Positions 48,890-57,512 of a stretch of 64,000 nucleotides of DNA are shown piece after piece. The DNA comes from Novosphingobium pentaromativorans US6-1 (GTDB lineage Bacteria > Pseudomonadota > Alphaproteobacteria > Sphingomonadales > Sphingomonadaceae), in assembly GCF_000767465.1 (NCBI RefSeq), contig NZ_CP009291.1, forward strand, positions 3,886,501 to 3,950,500. Reading direction: 5' to 3'. The notes below the pieces were generated by a model. The model had not been told where the DNA came from. It searched no databases and worked only from the letters and a program-made list of their open reading frames with translations. Each line of letters starts with the position of its first letter. Positions within the stretch are counted from its first letter, which is position 1. Made by a program: the position numbers and the translations under genes.

Positions 48890-49374
48890 ACAGAATTCAC
48901 GTCAATTCCACGGTCAACGGCGATGCCACGCAATTCCTCTGCGATCCCGGCGCTTCGCTGCTCGATGTCCTTCGCGATACGCTCCACCTGACGGGTTCCA
49001 AGGAAGGCTGCGGCTCGGGCGACTGCGGGGCCTGCACGGTTGAGCTCGACGGCGAAATGGTCTGCTCCTGCCTTGTCCTCGCAGCCGAGGCGGAAGGACG
49101 CACCGTCGCCACGATCGAGGGCGTGGCCGAAGGTTCGGTGCTGCATCCCGTCCAGCAGAAATTCCTCGAGCATGCCGCGCTCCAGTGTGGTTTCTGCACG
49201 CCCGGGTTCATCGTTGCCGCCAAGTCGCTGCTCGATCGTAATCCGAATCCGACCGAGACCGAAGTGCGCTACTGGCTTGCGGGCAACCTGTGCCGCTGCA
49301 CCGGCTACGACAAGATCGTCCGTGCGGTCATGGATGCTGCGGCAGAACTGCGCCAGGAAAGGACGCCTGCATGA
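48886..49374 (+). CDS. Molybdenum hydroxylase [2Fe-2S] subunit (CoxS-like)
   Basis: Small subunit of 162 residues carrying two [2Fe-2S] clusters that shuttle electrons from molybdenum to FAD. The plant-ferredoxin-like cluster ligands are in SKEGCGSGDCGACTV and CSCLVL. The alpha-helical C-terminal domain has LQCGFCTPGFIVAAKSLL and LCRCTGYDKIVRAV. Both starts and stops overlap neighbours by four bases (ATGA), giving tight coupling with the FAD and molybdenum subunits. Confidence 0.95.
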   Translation: MNRIHVNSTVNGDATQFLCDPGASLLDVLRDTLHLTGSKEGCGSGDCGACTVELDGEMVCSCLVLAAEAEGRTVATIEGVAEGSVLHPVQQKFLEHAALQCGFCTPGFIVAAKSLLDRNPNPTETEVRYWLAGNLCRCTGYDKIVRAVMDAAAELRQERTPA

Positions 49375-51629
49375 ACGCGCCCGACAAGATCCAGACATTC
49401 CGCCATGTCGGCACGCGCCCGGTTCGCCCGGACGGGGTCGACAAGGTTACCGGCAAGGCCCTTTACGGAACAGACTTCAAGGCGCCGGGCATGCTCTGGG
49501 GCGCGATCCTGCGCAGCCCGCATCCCCATGCCCGCATCGTGTCGATCGATACGCGCGCCGCCGAGAAGTTGAGCGGCGTCAAGGCCGTGGCAACGGGCAA
49601 GGACCTGCCGACGCTGGAATCGCTTGTCATGCACGTGGGCGAGGGTGCGTCCGACATCGTCGATATCTCGCACAACTGCCTCGCCTTCGACAAAGTCCTC
49701 TACGAAGGCCATGCGGTCGCGGCGGTGGCGGCGATCACACCGGAAATCGCGCGTGAGGCAGCGGCGCTGATCGCGGTTGACTACGAGGTCCTGCCGCATG
49801 TCCTCGGGCTGGATGAAGCGCTGGCCGACGATGCGCCGCTCATCCGGGAACCTGCCGAGGGGCGCTCGGAGGAGAAGCCCTCGAACGTTGCCATGGAGGT
49901 GACAATGGGCAAGGGCGACGTGGAGGCCGCGCTTGCCGGTGCTGCGGCCGTCGTCAAGGGGCACTACACAATGGAGCCGGTGCACCAGGGCTATATCGAG
50001 CCCCATGCCTGCGTCGCTTCGTGGAACGCAGATGGCCAGGCCCAGATCTGGTGTTCGAGCCAGGGGCACTTCATGATCCGCTCGCTCACGGCATCGGTGC
50101 TGGCAATGGCGCAGTCGGACATTCGCGTGATGCCGCTGGAAATCGGCGGCGGGTTCGGGGGCAAGACTACTGTTTACCTGGAGCCGGTGGCGATGATTCT
50201 CTCGCGCAAGTCGGGCCGGCCGGTGCGCCTGGGGATGAGCCGCGAAGATGTCTTCCGGGCCACGGGGCCCGCGCCAGGTGCCGTCATCGATGTGCGCCTC
50301 GGGGCGGAAGCGGACGGGACGCTTGTCGCTGCCGAGGTGATCTTCAAGTATCATTCGGGTGCCTTTGCCGCGAACGATGCCGGGGCTGGCGTCGCCAGCG
50401 CCGTTGGCCACTACCGTATCGCCAATACACGGCTTTCCGGCATCCAGGTGCTGTGCAACCGGCCTGCTGCAAAGGCCTACCGCTCGCCGGGGGCGCCGCA
50501 GGTCAATTTCGCAGTCGAAAGCGCGATCGACGAACTCGCGATCAAGCTCGGCATGGACCCTCTCGAACTGCGTCTCAGGAATGCGGCCCGGCCGGGCGAC
50601 CTGCAGACTTCGGGCCTGCCCTGGGGCGAGATCGGCTGGGTGCAGTGCCTGGAGGCCGCCAAGGCCCATCCACACTGGTCCGCGCCGCTCGGCCCCAACC
50701 AGGGGCGCGGCATCGCCGGCGGTTACTGGGGCAATTTCGGTGGTCCTTCCACCGTCAATCTCAGTGTCGCCGAGGACGGCACGTTCACTGTTGCAACCGG
50801 CAGCCCGGACATCGGCGGCAGCCGCGCCTCGATGGCGATCATGGCAGCAGAAGTACTGGAGGTTCCGTACGAGCAGGTCCGCTGCATCGTGGCCGACACG
50901 GCGTCGATCGGGGTGTCTTTCGTCACGGTAGGCAGCCGTACCACTTTTGCGACAGGCATGGCCACGGTCGAAGCAGCCAGGGACGTGAAGCGCCTCATGT
51001 GCGAGCGCGCCGCGCGAACCTGGCAGGTTGCCGACGAGAATGTCGAATGGCGCGAGGGCCATGCTGTGTGCATCGCCGGCGAAAAGCAGGGCGAGAAGAT
51101 GAGCGCGGCGCAGATCGCCGGCAGTTCACTGCACTCGGGCGGACCGATTGCCGTAACTTCGGCGTTGAGCGCCAAGGGCTGGCTGCCGGGCTTCGGATTC
51201 CATATCTGTGACGTTGAGGTCGATCCGGAAACCGGCCATGTCGCAGTCGTGCGCTACACCGCCGTGCAGGATGTCGGACGCGCGATCCATGCCGACTATG
51301 TCGAAGGCCAGATCCAGGGCGGCGTTGCCCAGGGCATCGGCTGGGCACTGAACGAGACTTACATCTACAACAAGGATGGCAAGCTCGAAAATCCGGGCTT
51401 CCTCGATTATCGCATGCCGGTCGCATCGGACATGCCGATGATCGACACGGTCATGGTCGAAGTGCCCAATCCCGAGCACCCCTACGGGGTAAAAGGTGTG
51501 GGCGAAGTGCCGATCGTGCCGCCGCTCGCCGCCGTTGCCAACGCGGTGCACGCCGCCACCGGCAAGCGGATGCGTTCGCTGCCGATGTCGCCGGACAAGG
51601 TCCATGCCGCGCTTCATGGCGACAGGTGA
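49371..51629 (+). CDS. Molybdenum hydroxylase large subunit (xanthine dehydrogenase family)
   Basis: Catalytic subunit of 752 residues binding molybdopterin-cytosine dinucleotide. Visible: DKVTGKALYGTDFKAPGML (first domain), GGGFGGKTTVYLEPVA (cofactor loop), the active-site loop AKAYRSPGAPQVNFAVESAID, DIGGSRASMAIMAAEVL, and the catalytic glutamate in VKGVGEVPIVPPLAAVANA. The active-site loop lacks the AYRCSFR signature of true CO dehydrogenase, so the substrate is more likely an aromatic or N-heterocyclic compound or aldehyde. This is inference from the loop only. ATG 49371 overlaps the upstream stop. Confidence 0.93.
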   Translation: MNAPDKIQTFRHVGTRPVRPDGVDKVTGKALYGTDFKAPGMLWGAILRSPHPHARIVSIDTRAAEKLSGVKAVATGKDLPTLESLVMHVGEGASDIVDISHNCLAFDKVLYEGHAVAAVAAITPEIAREAAALIAVDYEVLPHVLGLDEALADDAPLIREPAEGRSEEKPSNVAMEVTMGKGDVEAALAGAAAVVKGHYTMEPVHQGYIEPHACVASWNADGQAQIWCSSQGHFMIRSLTASVLAMAQSDIRVMPLEIGGGFGGKTTVYLEPVAMILSRKSGRPVRLGMSREDVFRATGPAPGAVIDVRLGAEADGTLVAAEVIFKYHSGAFAANDAGAGVASAVGHYRIANTRLSGIQVLCNRPAAKAYRSPGAPQVNFAVESAIDELAIKLGMDPLELRLRNAARPGDLQTSGLPWGEIGWVQCLEAAKAHPHWSAPLGPNQGRGIAGGYWGNFGGPSTVNLSVAEDGTFTVATGSPDIGGSRASMAIMAAEVLEVPYEQVRCIVADTASIGVSFVTVGSRTTFATGMATVEAARDVKRLMCERAARTWQVADENVEWREGHAVCIAGEKQGEKMSAAQIAGSSLHSGGPIAVTSALSAKGWLPGFGFHICDVEVDPETGHVAVVRYTAVQDVGRAIHADYVEGQIQGGVAQGIGWALNETYIYNKDGKLENPGFLDYRMPVASDMPMIDTVMVEVPNPEHPYGVKGVGEVPIVPPLAAVANAVHAATGKRMRSLPMSPDKVHAALHGDR

Positions 51630-51635
51630 GCGCAG

Positions 51636-51890
51636 GTGAGTGCCTCGCCCTTGCGCATCGTGATCATGCCGCCCTTCGACAAGGAGTTCTTCGGTGCCGA
51701 GCGGCTGTCGATCGATGCGGGAAATCTCTTCGAGCTTGTCGAGAAGCTCGACGCGCAAGCGGCCGGCTTCGCGAGGATCGCCGGGGCGCGCGTGCATCTC
51801 GCGGTCGATGGCGTGCTCGAAACCGACTGGACCCGTCCACTCGCCGATGCCAGCGAAGTGATCGTGTTGCCGCGCGTCGGGGGAGGGTAG
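51636..51890 (+). CDS. MoaD/ThiS-like ubiquitin-fold protein
   Basis: Small protein of 84 residues from a GTG start, six bases after the molybdenum subunit. Length, a beta-grasp-like pattern (LRIVIMPPFDKEFF, a helix GNLFELVEKLDAQA, ARVHLAVDGVL, EVIVLPRVGGG) and the glycine C terminus match sulfur-carrier proteins such as MoaD and ThiS. It ends in three glycines, whereas MoaD and ThiS end in two, so either trimming is needed or the tail works differently. Co-transcription with a molybdenum hydroxylase suggests a role in cofactor sulfuration or in supplying sulfur, which is an inference. Confidence 0.7.
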   Translation: MSASPLRIVIMPPFDKEFFGAERLSIDAGNLFELVEKLDAQAAGFARIAGARVHLAVDGVLETDWTRPLADASEVIVLPRVGGG

Positions 51891-51894
51891 GATC

Positions 51895-52209
51895 ATGGGC
51901 GTGACCTTGCAGTTCACCCGGATGGAGCCCTTCGGCGTCGAGATCCTGAGCGACTTGTCCCGGCCTTTCGGTCCGTCCGAGGCGTTTCACTTCCGGGACC
52001 TTTTCGGCAATCACGGCGTGGTCCTGGCACGCGGGGCTGCACTTTCGCAGGAGCGCCGTGACGAACTGCTTTCCCTGCTTGGCGACAAGGCTCGCCTGTC
52101 TCCCGCCGGGCCCGCGCAGTTCACGAACGCAGACGGAGTCGTCCTTGAACTGGTATCGCAGGCGGTCGATTTCCTCGTCTGGGACGAGGCGACGCTGACG
52201 GGTTCGTGA
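51895..52209 (+). CDS. Small protein resembling the N-terminal domain of TauD/TfdA dioxygenases
   Basis: Product of 104 residues. The stretch FGVEILSDLSRPFGPSEAF followed by LFGNHGVVLARGAALSQERRDELLSLLGD has the rhythm of the N terminus of alpha-ketoglutarate-dependent TauD/TfdA enzymes (G-E-DLSRPL, HGV-FR-LT-EQ). The protein ends before any HxD...H iron site could occur, so it cannot be an active dioxygenase alone. A strong ribosome site (GGGAGGGTAGG) precedes ATG 51895, four bases after the MoaD-like gene. No remnant of the missing catalytic half follows, so it looks like a dedicated small protein rather than a recent truncation. Function unknown. Confidence 0.65.
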   Translation: MGVTLQFTRMEPFGVEILSDLSRPFGPSEAFHFRDLFGNHGVVLARGAALSQERRDELLSLLGDKARLSPAGPAQFTNADGVVLELVSQAVDFLVWDEATLTGS

Positions 52210-52227
52210 CTTCCGCTCGCTGCCGGT

Positions 52228-52617
52228 TCAGAATGCGCGCGAGGTCAGGACGCAGCGCATTTCCATCTCCTTGCCGGCATCGTCGACCTGGCGCAGGAAT
52301 CCGGTCGAGACGCGGCGGAACTTCAGTCCCTTGAGCTTGCCGCCGGTCATCACCACCCGGTCTCCGGTATAAAGATAGCTGCCGCGCACACCGCTCGCCT
52401 TGTAATTGGAAGCATTGACCACCCGGAAGGCATAGTCGGGCAGTTCCTTGCCCCTGGGGCCGCTGGCATCGCCGGGCAGTTCGCAGGTGTAGTTGCCAAG
52501 CGTGAGCGTGCCCACCGGGCCGCCTGGCACCGGGGGCGGAGGGGTCTCGGCGCTCGCACATGCAGCAAGGGTGCAGGCGGCCACCAGGCCGGCGACGATT
52601 CCGGGTGCGTGTTTCAT
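52228..52617 (-). CDS. Small hypothetical lipoprotein
   Basis: Secreted lipoprotein of 129 residues, not assigned to a characterised family. The signal peptide IVAGLVAACTLAAC has the lipid-acceptor cysteine in LAAC, followed by a proline-rich linker (ETPPPPVPGGP). The mature part is a small, probably beta-rich domain with two cysteines (NYTCELPGD and MRCVLTSRAF) that could form a disulfide. It includes GSYLYTGDRVVMTGGKLKGLKF. It converges with the molybdenum hydroxylase operon and diverges from efp. Confidence 0.8.
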   Translation of the reverse strand: MKHAPGIVAGLVAACTLAACASAETPPPPVPGGPVGTLTLGNYTCELPGDASGPRGKELPDYAFRVVNASNYKASGVRGSYLYTGDRVVMTGGKLKGLKFRRVSTGFLRQVDDAGKEMEMRCVLTSRAF

Positions 52618-52738
52618 GGCAACCGGCTAGCATCGGCGCGAAGCAATTGCCACAAGGACCGAGCTTCGCTAAGGGCGCATCCTTTCCCGGCCACGCGTGG
52701 GCCGGAACCAGGCTCTTTCCCATCGAAGGCATCAACCC

Positions 52739-53302
52739 ATGAAGATCAGCGGCGTCGACATTCGTCCCGGCAACATTCTCGAATACGAAAACGGCATCTG
52801 GAAAGTTGCGAAGACGCAGCACACCCAGCCGGGCAAGGGCGGTGCCTTCATGCAGGTCGAGATGAAGAACCTCATCGATGGCCGCAAGACCAACGTGCGC
52901 TTCCGCAGCGCCGACACGGTCGAGAAGGTTCGCCTCGACACCAAGGACTTCCAGTTCCTCTACGCCGAAGGCGACCAGTTGGTGTTCATGGACATCGAGA
53001 GCTACGAGCAGATCCAGCTCCCCGCCGACCTGCTCGGCGATGCCGCCGCGTTCCTGCAGGACGGCATGCAGGTTCTTCTCGAGCTTTGGGAAGAGCGCCC
53101 GATCTCCGTGCAGCTTCCCGAGCAGGTCGAGGCCATCATCGTCGAGGCCGACGCCGTGGTGAAGGGCCAGACCGCTTCGTCGAGCTACAAGCCGGCGGTT
53201 CTCGACAATGGCGTGCGCGTCATGGTTCCGCCGCACATCGAAAGCGGCACCCGCATCGTCGTCGACGTCTACGAGAAGGCCTACGTCCGCAAGGCGGACT
53301 GA
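52739..53302 (+). CDS. efp: Translation elongation factor P
   Basis: Ribosome-rescue factor of 187 residues that relieves stalling at polyproline stretches. KOW-like domain I starts [20 protein letters not shown], with the tip lysine at position 33 in QPGKGGAF, the residue modified in many bacteria. OB domains II and III follow ([36 protein letters not shown]). The frame is open to 52697 upstream, but this ATG gives the exact family N terminus. An inositol monophosphatase gene follows after 33 bases. Confidence 0.96.
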   Translation: MKISGVDIRPGNILEYENGIWKVAKTQHTQPGKGGAFMQVEMKNLIDGRKTNVRFRSADTVEKVRLDTKDFQFLYAEGDQLVFMDIESYEQIQLPADLLGDAAAFLQDGMQVLLELWEERPISVQLPEQVEAIIVEADAVVKGQTASSSYKPAVLDNGVRVMVPPHIESGTRIVVDVYEKAYVRKAD

Positions 53303-53335
53303 TTCCTTCCCGGCAAGTACAAGGTAGTTAGAAAC

Positions 53336-54157
53336 ATGGCCGCAATTTCCGGTCTCATCCGCGTCATGGAAAAGGCGGCCCGCAAGGCGGGCGCCCGCCT
53401 GCGCCGTGACTTCGGCGAAATCGAGCACCTGCAGGTGAGCCGCAAGGGGCCTTCGGACTTCGTGTCCAAGGCCGACCAGGCTGCCGAGCGCACCATCTGG
53501 GACGAGCTCAAGGCCGCGCGCCCGGACTGGGGTTTCCTGTTCGAGGAAGCCGGCGAGATCGAGGGCGACCCGACCAAGCCGCGCTTCATCGTCGACCCGC
53601 TCGACGGTACCACGAACTTCCTGCACGGCATGCCGCACTTCGCGGTTTCGATCGCGGTGCAGGAACCGCGCCTCGACGGCCGGGGCTGGGGCGAAGTGAC
53701 CGCCGGTATCGTCTACCAGCCGATCACCGATGAGAGCTTCTGGGCGGAAAAGTCGCGCGGCGCCTGGCTGCACGACCGCCGCTTGCGGGTATCCTCGCGT
53801 CGTCACCTCGACGAGAGCCTGATCGCCACGGGCATTCCCTTCGCCAACAAGGGCGATGCCGGAGAGTGGACCAAGATCTACCACGGCCTTGCCCCGCAGG
53901 TTGCGGGCATCCGCCGCTTCGGTTCGGCCGCGCTCGACCTCGCGTGGGTAGCCGCGGGCCGCTACGAGGGGTTCTGGGAATCCGATCTCAGCCCGTGGGA
54001 TACGGCGGCCGGCTGCCTGCTCGTACGCGAGGCGGGCGGCTTCGTTTCCGACTACAAGGGCCGTTCGCTGCCGATCTGCGACAGTGAGGTCCTGGCCGGC
54101 AACGATGCGCTGCATACGCGCCTGCACAAGATCCTGGTGACCTCGCTCAAGGCCTGA
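53336..54157 (+). CDS. suhB: Inositol monophosphatase family protein
   Basis: Magnesium-dependent phosphatase of 273 residues. The family signatures are DPLDGTTNFLHGMPHFAVS (metal-binding aspartates) and WESDLSPWDTAAGCLLVREAGG near the C terminus; FVSKADQAAERTIWDEL and FEEAGEIEG supply further metal ligands. SuhB relatives dephosphorylate inositol phosphate and, in enterobacteria, also act in rRNA antitermination; which role holds here is not visible. It is downstream of efp on the same strand and is followed by a strong terminator. Confidence 0.92.
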   Translation: MAAISGLIRVMEKAARKAGARLRRDFGEIEHLQVSRKGPSDFVSKADQAAERTIWDELKAARPDWGFLFEEAGEIEGDPTKPRFIVDPLDGTTNFLHGMPHFAVSIAVQEPRLDGRGWGEVTAGIVYQPITDESFWAEKSRGAWLHDRRLRVSSRRHLDESLIATGIPFANKGDAGEWTKIYHGLAPQVAGIRRFGSAALDLAWVAAGRYEGFWESDLSPWDTAAGCLLVREAGGFVSDYKGRSLPICDSEVLAGNDALHTRLHKILVTSLKA

Positions 54158-54177
54158 TCCGTCCCGGACATCGATCA

Positions 54178-54236
54178 AGGGGCAAGCAGCGGGCAGGCCG
54201 TGCAAGTAACGGCCGCCATGCTGCTTGCCCTTTTTC
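54178..54236 (+). terminator. Intrinsic terminator after the inositol monophosphatase gene
   Basis: GGGCAAGCAGC (54180-54190) pairs perfectly with GCTGCTTGCCC (54220-54230), with an inner GGCCGT/ACGGCC stem, and five T residues follow. Confidence 0.92.
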
Positions 54237-54314
54237 GCAATTAGTTAAGGCGCAAGGCACCTGCGTACTTGAATGCTGCAAGACCTGCGGCTAAGCGTCG
54301 CCGGCTCATCCCGT

Positions 54315-54398
54315 GCCCCTGTGGCGGAATGGTAGACGCGAACGACTCAAAATCGTTTGTCGCAAGACGTGCCCGTTCGAGTCGGGCCAGGGGCACCA
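54315..54398 (+). tRNA. tRNA-Leu (anticodon CAA)
   Basis: Acceptor stem GCCCCTG pairs with CAGGGGC. The anticodon arm AACGA-CTCAAAA-TCGTT places CAA at positions 34-36. A class II variable arm lies between TGTCGCAAGACGTG and the T arm (GCCCGTTCGAGTCGGGC). The discriminator is A, and CCA is encoded (54396-54398). It reads UUG codons. No duplicated 3' segment nearby suggests an integrated element. Confidence 0.95.
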
Positions 54399-54495
54399 CC
54401 GCGGAATTCCGCGCGGCGACCACGCAACTGCGGCCGGATGGCTTTTCCAACCAAGACCCTTGCGACTTTGGTAGGCAAGCCATAGCCTTGTCTTC

Positions 54496-55833
54496 ATGAG
54501 GAAATCGCTGCTTACGGCCGCAACGCTCGGCCCCCTCGTTTCCGTCGCCCTGGCTACTTGCGTCACGCCGGCCGCCGCGGAGCCTGTTTCCGATTCGATC
54601 GCGCGGGACATGCCGGGCCTCATGGCGATCTACCGCGATCTCCATGCCCATCCCGAACTCAGCTACCAGGAAGTGCGCAGCGCCAAGGTCATGGCCGATG
54701 CGGCGCGCAAGGCCGGTTTCGAGGTGACGGAGAAAGTCGGCAAGACGGGTATCGTCGCCGTCCTGAAGAACGGCGAGGGGCCGACGGTCCTGATTCGCGC
54801 CGACATGGACGGCCTTCCGGTGACCGAGCAGACCGGATTGCCTTTCGCCTCGAAGGAGCGCGGTGTCTCAACCGCAGGGGTGGAGAGCGGCATCATGCAT
54901 GCCTGTGGCCACGATACGCACATGACCGCCTGGATAGAGACCGCGCGGCTCATGGCAGCGCGCAAGGGCGAGTGGTCGGGCACGCTGGTCATGATCGGGC
55001 AACCGGCCGAGGAAGTCGGCACCGGCGCCACGTCCATGCTGGAAGACGGTCTCTACACGCGCTTTGCGAAGCCCGACTACACACTGGCGTTCCACGATAC
55101 GCCCGAACTGCCTTCGGGCGTGGTCGGCGCAGCCAAGGGCTGGGCTCTCGCCAATGTCGATTCGGTCGACATCCTGGTAAAGGGCGTGGGCGGTCACGGT
55201 GCCTATCCGCATACCACCAGGGATCCCATCGTGCTGGCCAGTGCCATCGTGATGAAGCTTCAGACATTGGCGAGCCGGGAAAGCGACCCGCTCGACCCGG
55301 TGGTTGTCACGGTCGGTTCGTTCCATGCCGGCACCAAGCACAACATCATTTCCGACCAGGCCAAGCTGGAACTCACCGTGCGCAGTTTCTCGGACGAGAC
55401 CCGCCAGAAGCTGCTTTCCGGCATCAAGCGCATCGTCCAGGGCGAAGCGATTGCTTCCGGCATCCCCGAAGACCTGATGCCGGTGGTTTCGGTAAAGCAG
55501 AACTACACCCGATCCACCTACAATTCGCCCGAGTTCACCGAGCAGGCGATCTCCTACCTGCAGGACAAGATGGGCAAGGACCGGGCGCTGCTCACCCCGC
55601 CTGTGATGGGCGGGGAAGACTTCGGTGAGTTCCGCCGGGCCGATGAAGACCATATCAAGTCGGTCATCTTCTGGGTCGGCGGTTCATCGCCGGAAAAGAT
55701 CGCTGCCGCTAAGTCCGGCGGAGCGCCGCTTCCCTCGCTGCACAGCCCGTTCTGGGCGCCGGAGGCGGACAAGGTGGTGGGTGCAGGTTCGCAGGCCCTG
55801 ACACTCACGGCCTTGCGGTTGATGGCCAGGTAG
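54496..55833 (+). CDS. Secreted M20-family amidohydrolase/peptidase
   Basis: Zinc metallohydrolase of 445 residues of the M20D (IAA-amino acid hydrolase/carboxypeptidase Ss1) type. The signal peptide SLLTAATLGPLVSVALATCVTPAAA directs it to the periplasm. Metal sites: RADMDGLPVTEQTG, MHACGHDTHMTAW, GQPAEEVGTG (the catalytic glutamate pair) and the C-terminal GGEDFGEF. The dimerisation domain includes VGGHGAYPHTTRDPI. It likely hydrolyses N-acyl or peptide substrates; the specific one is unknown. It starts 97 bases after the tRNA gene on the same strand. Confidence 0.9.
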   Translation: MRKSLLTAATLGPLVSVALATCVTPAAAEPVSDSIARDMPGLMAIYRDLHAHPELSYQEVRSAKVMADAARKAGFEVTEKVGKTGIVAVLKNGEGPTVLIRADMDGLPVTEQTGLPFASKERGVSTAGVESGIMHACGHDTHMTAWIETARLMAARKGEWSGTLVMIGQPAEEVGTGATSMLEDGLYTRFAKPDYTLAFHDTPELPSGVVGAAKGWALANVDSVDILVKGVGGHGAYPHTTRDPIVLASAIVMKLQTLASRESDPLDPVVVTVGSFHAGTKHNIISDQAKLELTVRSFSDETRQKLLSGIKRIVQGEAIASGIPEDLMPVVSVKQNYTRSTYNSPEFTEQAISYLQDKMGKDRALLTPPVMGGEDFGEFRRADEDHIKSVIFWVGGSSPEKIAAAKSGGAPLPSLHSPFWAPEADKVVGAGSQALTLTALRLMAR

Positions 55834-56126
55834 GGCGCGCCGGGCACGGGGACCGCGCCGGTTAACCAAGGTTTCGCGGCCGCGGCCCGATGTTTCCGGG
55901 CACAGGAGCAGGCGCTGGCAAGTCAGGGCGAGGGGCCTCGAGGAAGGGCCACTGTAATCTTCGCCGACACTGCGCGGCGTTAAATCGAGAAATTGCAAGA
56001 AACTCGGCGCCGCCGACGTGCATTCGATTGTCGGCCACTGTCAGTTTTACCGACATTTTACGCCTTTGCCTTAGTCAAGGCTCTCGAAGCCCCCCGTTCG
56101 GCCTTTGAGAGTGGTTCGATGCGACG
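55834..56126. other. Upstream region of the second XrtA locus
   Basis: No gene is supported in these 293 bases. They hold an inverted repeat TGTCGG-N15-CCGACA (56029-56055) and a smaller dyad GCCTT-AGTC-AAGGC (56068-56081), both within 100 bases of the sugar-transferase start. No -24/-12 sigma54 pattern (GG-N10-GC in TGGCAC/TTGC context) was found, although a sigma54 activator is encoded downstream. Confidence 0.45.
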
Positions 56127-57512
56127 ATGATTCGTCTTTTTAAACATTACATCCCGCATTCCGTCGTGCTGCTCTGGCTCGTCGATGTCGCGCTGCTTGT
56201 CAGCGCGAATGAAATTTCGTGGCGTGTGCGCGCAGGACAGATCGGTATGGACGCCGGAGACTTCGGCGATCGCCTGCTGCCGCACGGCGCATTCGCTGCA
56301 GTCCTCGTGCTTTCGATGATCTCGGTGGGAGTCTACGGCACCGATGCCCTGCGCTCGATGCGCTTTGCTGCCGCGCGCCTGCTGGTGGCGATCTCGCTGG
56401 GCGTGATCGCGCTATCCTTCGTCGATTTCCTGGCGGCCGGACAGCATTTCTGGCGTTCGACATTGGCCTATTCGATGGGCATTGCGATCCTGCTGCTGAT
56501 TCTCAACCGCCTGCTTCTGAGCGGTATCCTCGGTACTTCGGCCTTTCGACGCCGCGTTCTCGTCCTAGGGGCAGGGGCCCGCGCCCAGCGCCTGCGCCAA
56601 CTGGGCGAGCGCCCGGAGAGCGGCTTTGTCATCGTCGGCTACATTGCCATGAGCGAGGCGCATCCCGTCGTCGAGGAAGCCATCGCCCGCGGCGCCATCC
56701 ACAATCTCACCCGCTACGTCGAGAACCTGGGGGTGAGCGAAGTCGTGCTGGCGCTGGAGGAACGGCGCAATGCCCTGCCGCTCAAGGACCTGCTGCGGAT
56801 CAAGACTGCGGGCGTTCACGTCAACGAGTTCTCCAGTTTCCTCGAGCGCGAGACCGGGCGCGTCGATCTCGATACGGTCAATCCGAGCTGGCTGATCTTT
56901 TCGGACGGCTTCTCTTCGGGCCGGATGATCTCCAGTGCGGCCAAGCGCCTGTTCGACATCGGCGCCAGCGCCCTGCTGCTGACGCTGACGGCGCCGGTGA
57001 TCGTGCTCTTCGCGATAATCGTGAAGATCGACAGCAAGGGACCGGCCTTTTACCGCCAGTCGCGCGTCGGCCTGTTCGGCCAGTCGTTCAACGTCATCAA
57101 GCTGCGCTCTATGCGCACGGATGCCGAGGCGGCGGGCGCCCAGTGGGCCTCCAAGGACGATCCGCGCGTCACCCGCGTGGGCAAGTTCATCCGCCTGACC
57201 CGCATCGACGAACTGCCGCAGGCCTGGACCGTCCTCAAGGGCGAGATGAGCTTCGTCGGCCCGCGCCCCGAACGCCCCGAATTCGTCGCCGATCTCGAGG
57301 AGCAGCTCCCCTTCTATGCCGAGCGTCACATGGTGAAGCCCGGCATCACCGGTTGGGCTCAGATCAATTATCCCTACGGCGCCTCGATCGAGGATTCGCG
57401 CAACAAGCTGGAATACGATCTCTACTACGCGAAGAACTACACGCCGTTCCTCGACCTGCTGATCATACTCCAGACCTTGCGCGTCGTCCTCTGGCATGAG
57501 GGAGCGCGCTGA
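56127..57512 (+). CDS. XrtA/PEP-CTERM system priming sugar transferase (TIGR03013 type)
   Basis: Polyprenyl-phosphate hexose-1-phosphate transferase of 461 residues that starts repeat-unit synthesis. Four hydrophobic helices lie in the first ~140 residues, followed by a Rossmann-like CoA-binding domain (RVLVLGAGARAQRLRQLG). A further helix precedes the catalytic sugar-transferase domain, with KRLFDIGASALLL, PAFYRQSRVGLFGQSFNVIKLRSM, SFVGPRPERPEFV and KPGITGWAQINYPYGAS. It is 23 kb from the main XrtA block but is clearly its priming enzyme. The stop overlaps prsK by one base (TGATG). Confidence 0.93.
   Translation: MIRLFKHYIPHSVVLLWLVDVALLVSANEISWRVRAGQIGMDAGDFGDRLLPHGAFAAVLVLSMISVGVYGTDALRSMRFAAARLLVAISLGVIALSFVDFLAAGQHFWRSTLAYSMGIAILLLILNRLLLSGILGTSAFRRRVLVLGAGARAQRLRQLGERPESGFVIVGYIAMSEAHPVVEEAIARGAIHNLTRYVENLGVSEVVLALEERRNALPLKDLLRIKTAGVHVNEFSSFLERETGRVDLDTVNPSWLIFSDGFSSGRMISSAAKRLFDIGASALLLTLTAPVIVLFAIIVKIDSKGPAFYRQSRVGLFGQSFNVIKLRSMRTDAEAAGAQWASKDDPRVTRVGKFIRLTRIDELPQAWTVLKGEMSFVGPRPERPEFVADLEEQLPFYAERHMVKPGITGWAQINYPYGASIEDSRNKLEYDLYYAKNYTPFLDLLIILQTLRVVLWHEGAR

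Noticed and set aside
48020..51629. Calling the operon carbon monoxide dehydrogenase
   Set aside because: The large-subunit loop is AYRSPGAPQ, not the CO dehydrogenase AYRCSFR.
54315..54398. tRNA-Leu as an integration site for a mobile element
   Set aside because: No integrase, no repeated tRNA 3' end and no change of gene style nearby.
55834..56126. Sigma54 (-24/-12) promoter for PrsR
   Set aside because: Searched by eye upstream of the sugar transferase, export gene and amidotransferase end; no TGGCAC-N5-TTGC-like element with correct GG-N10-GC spacing was found.
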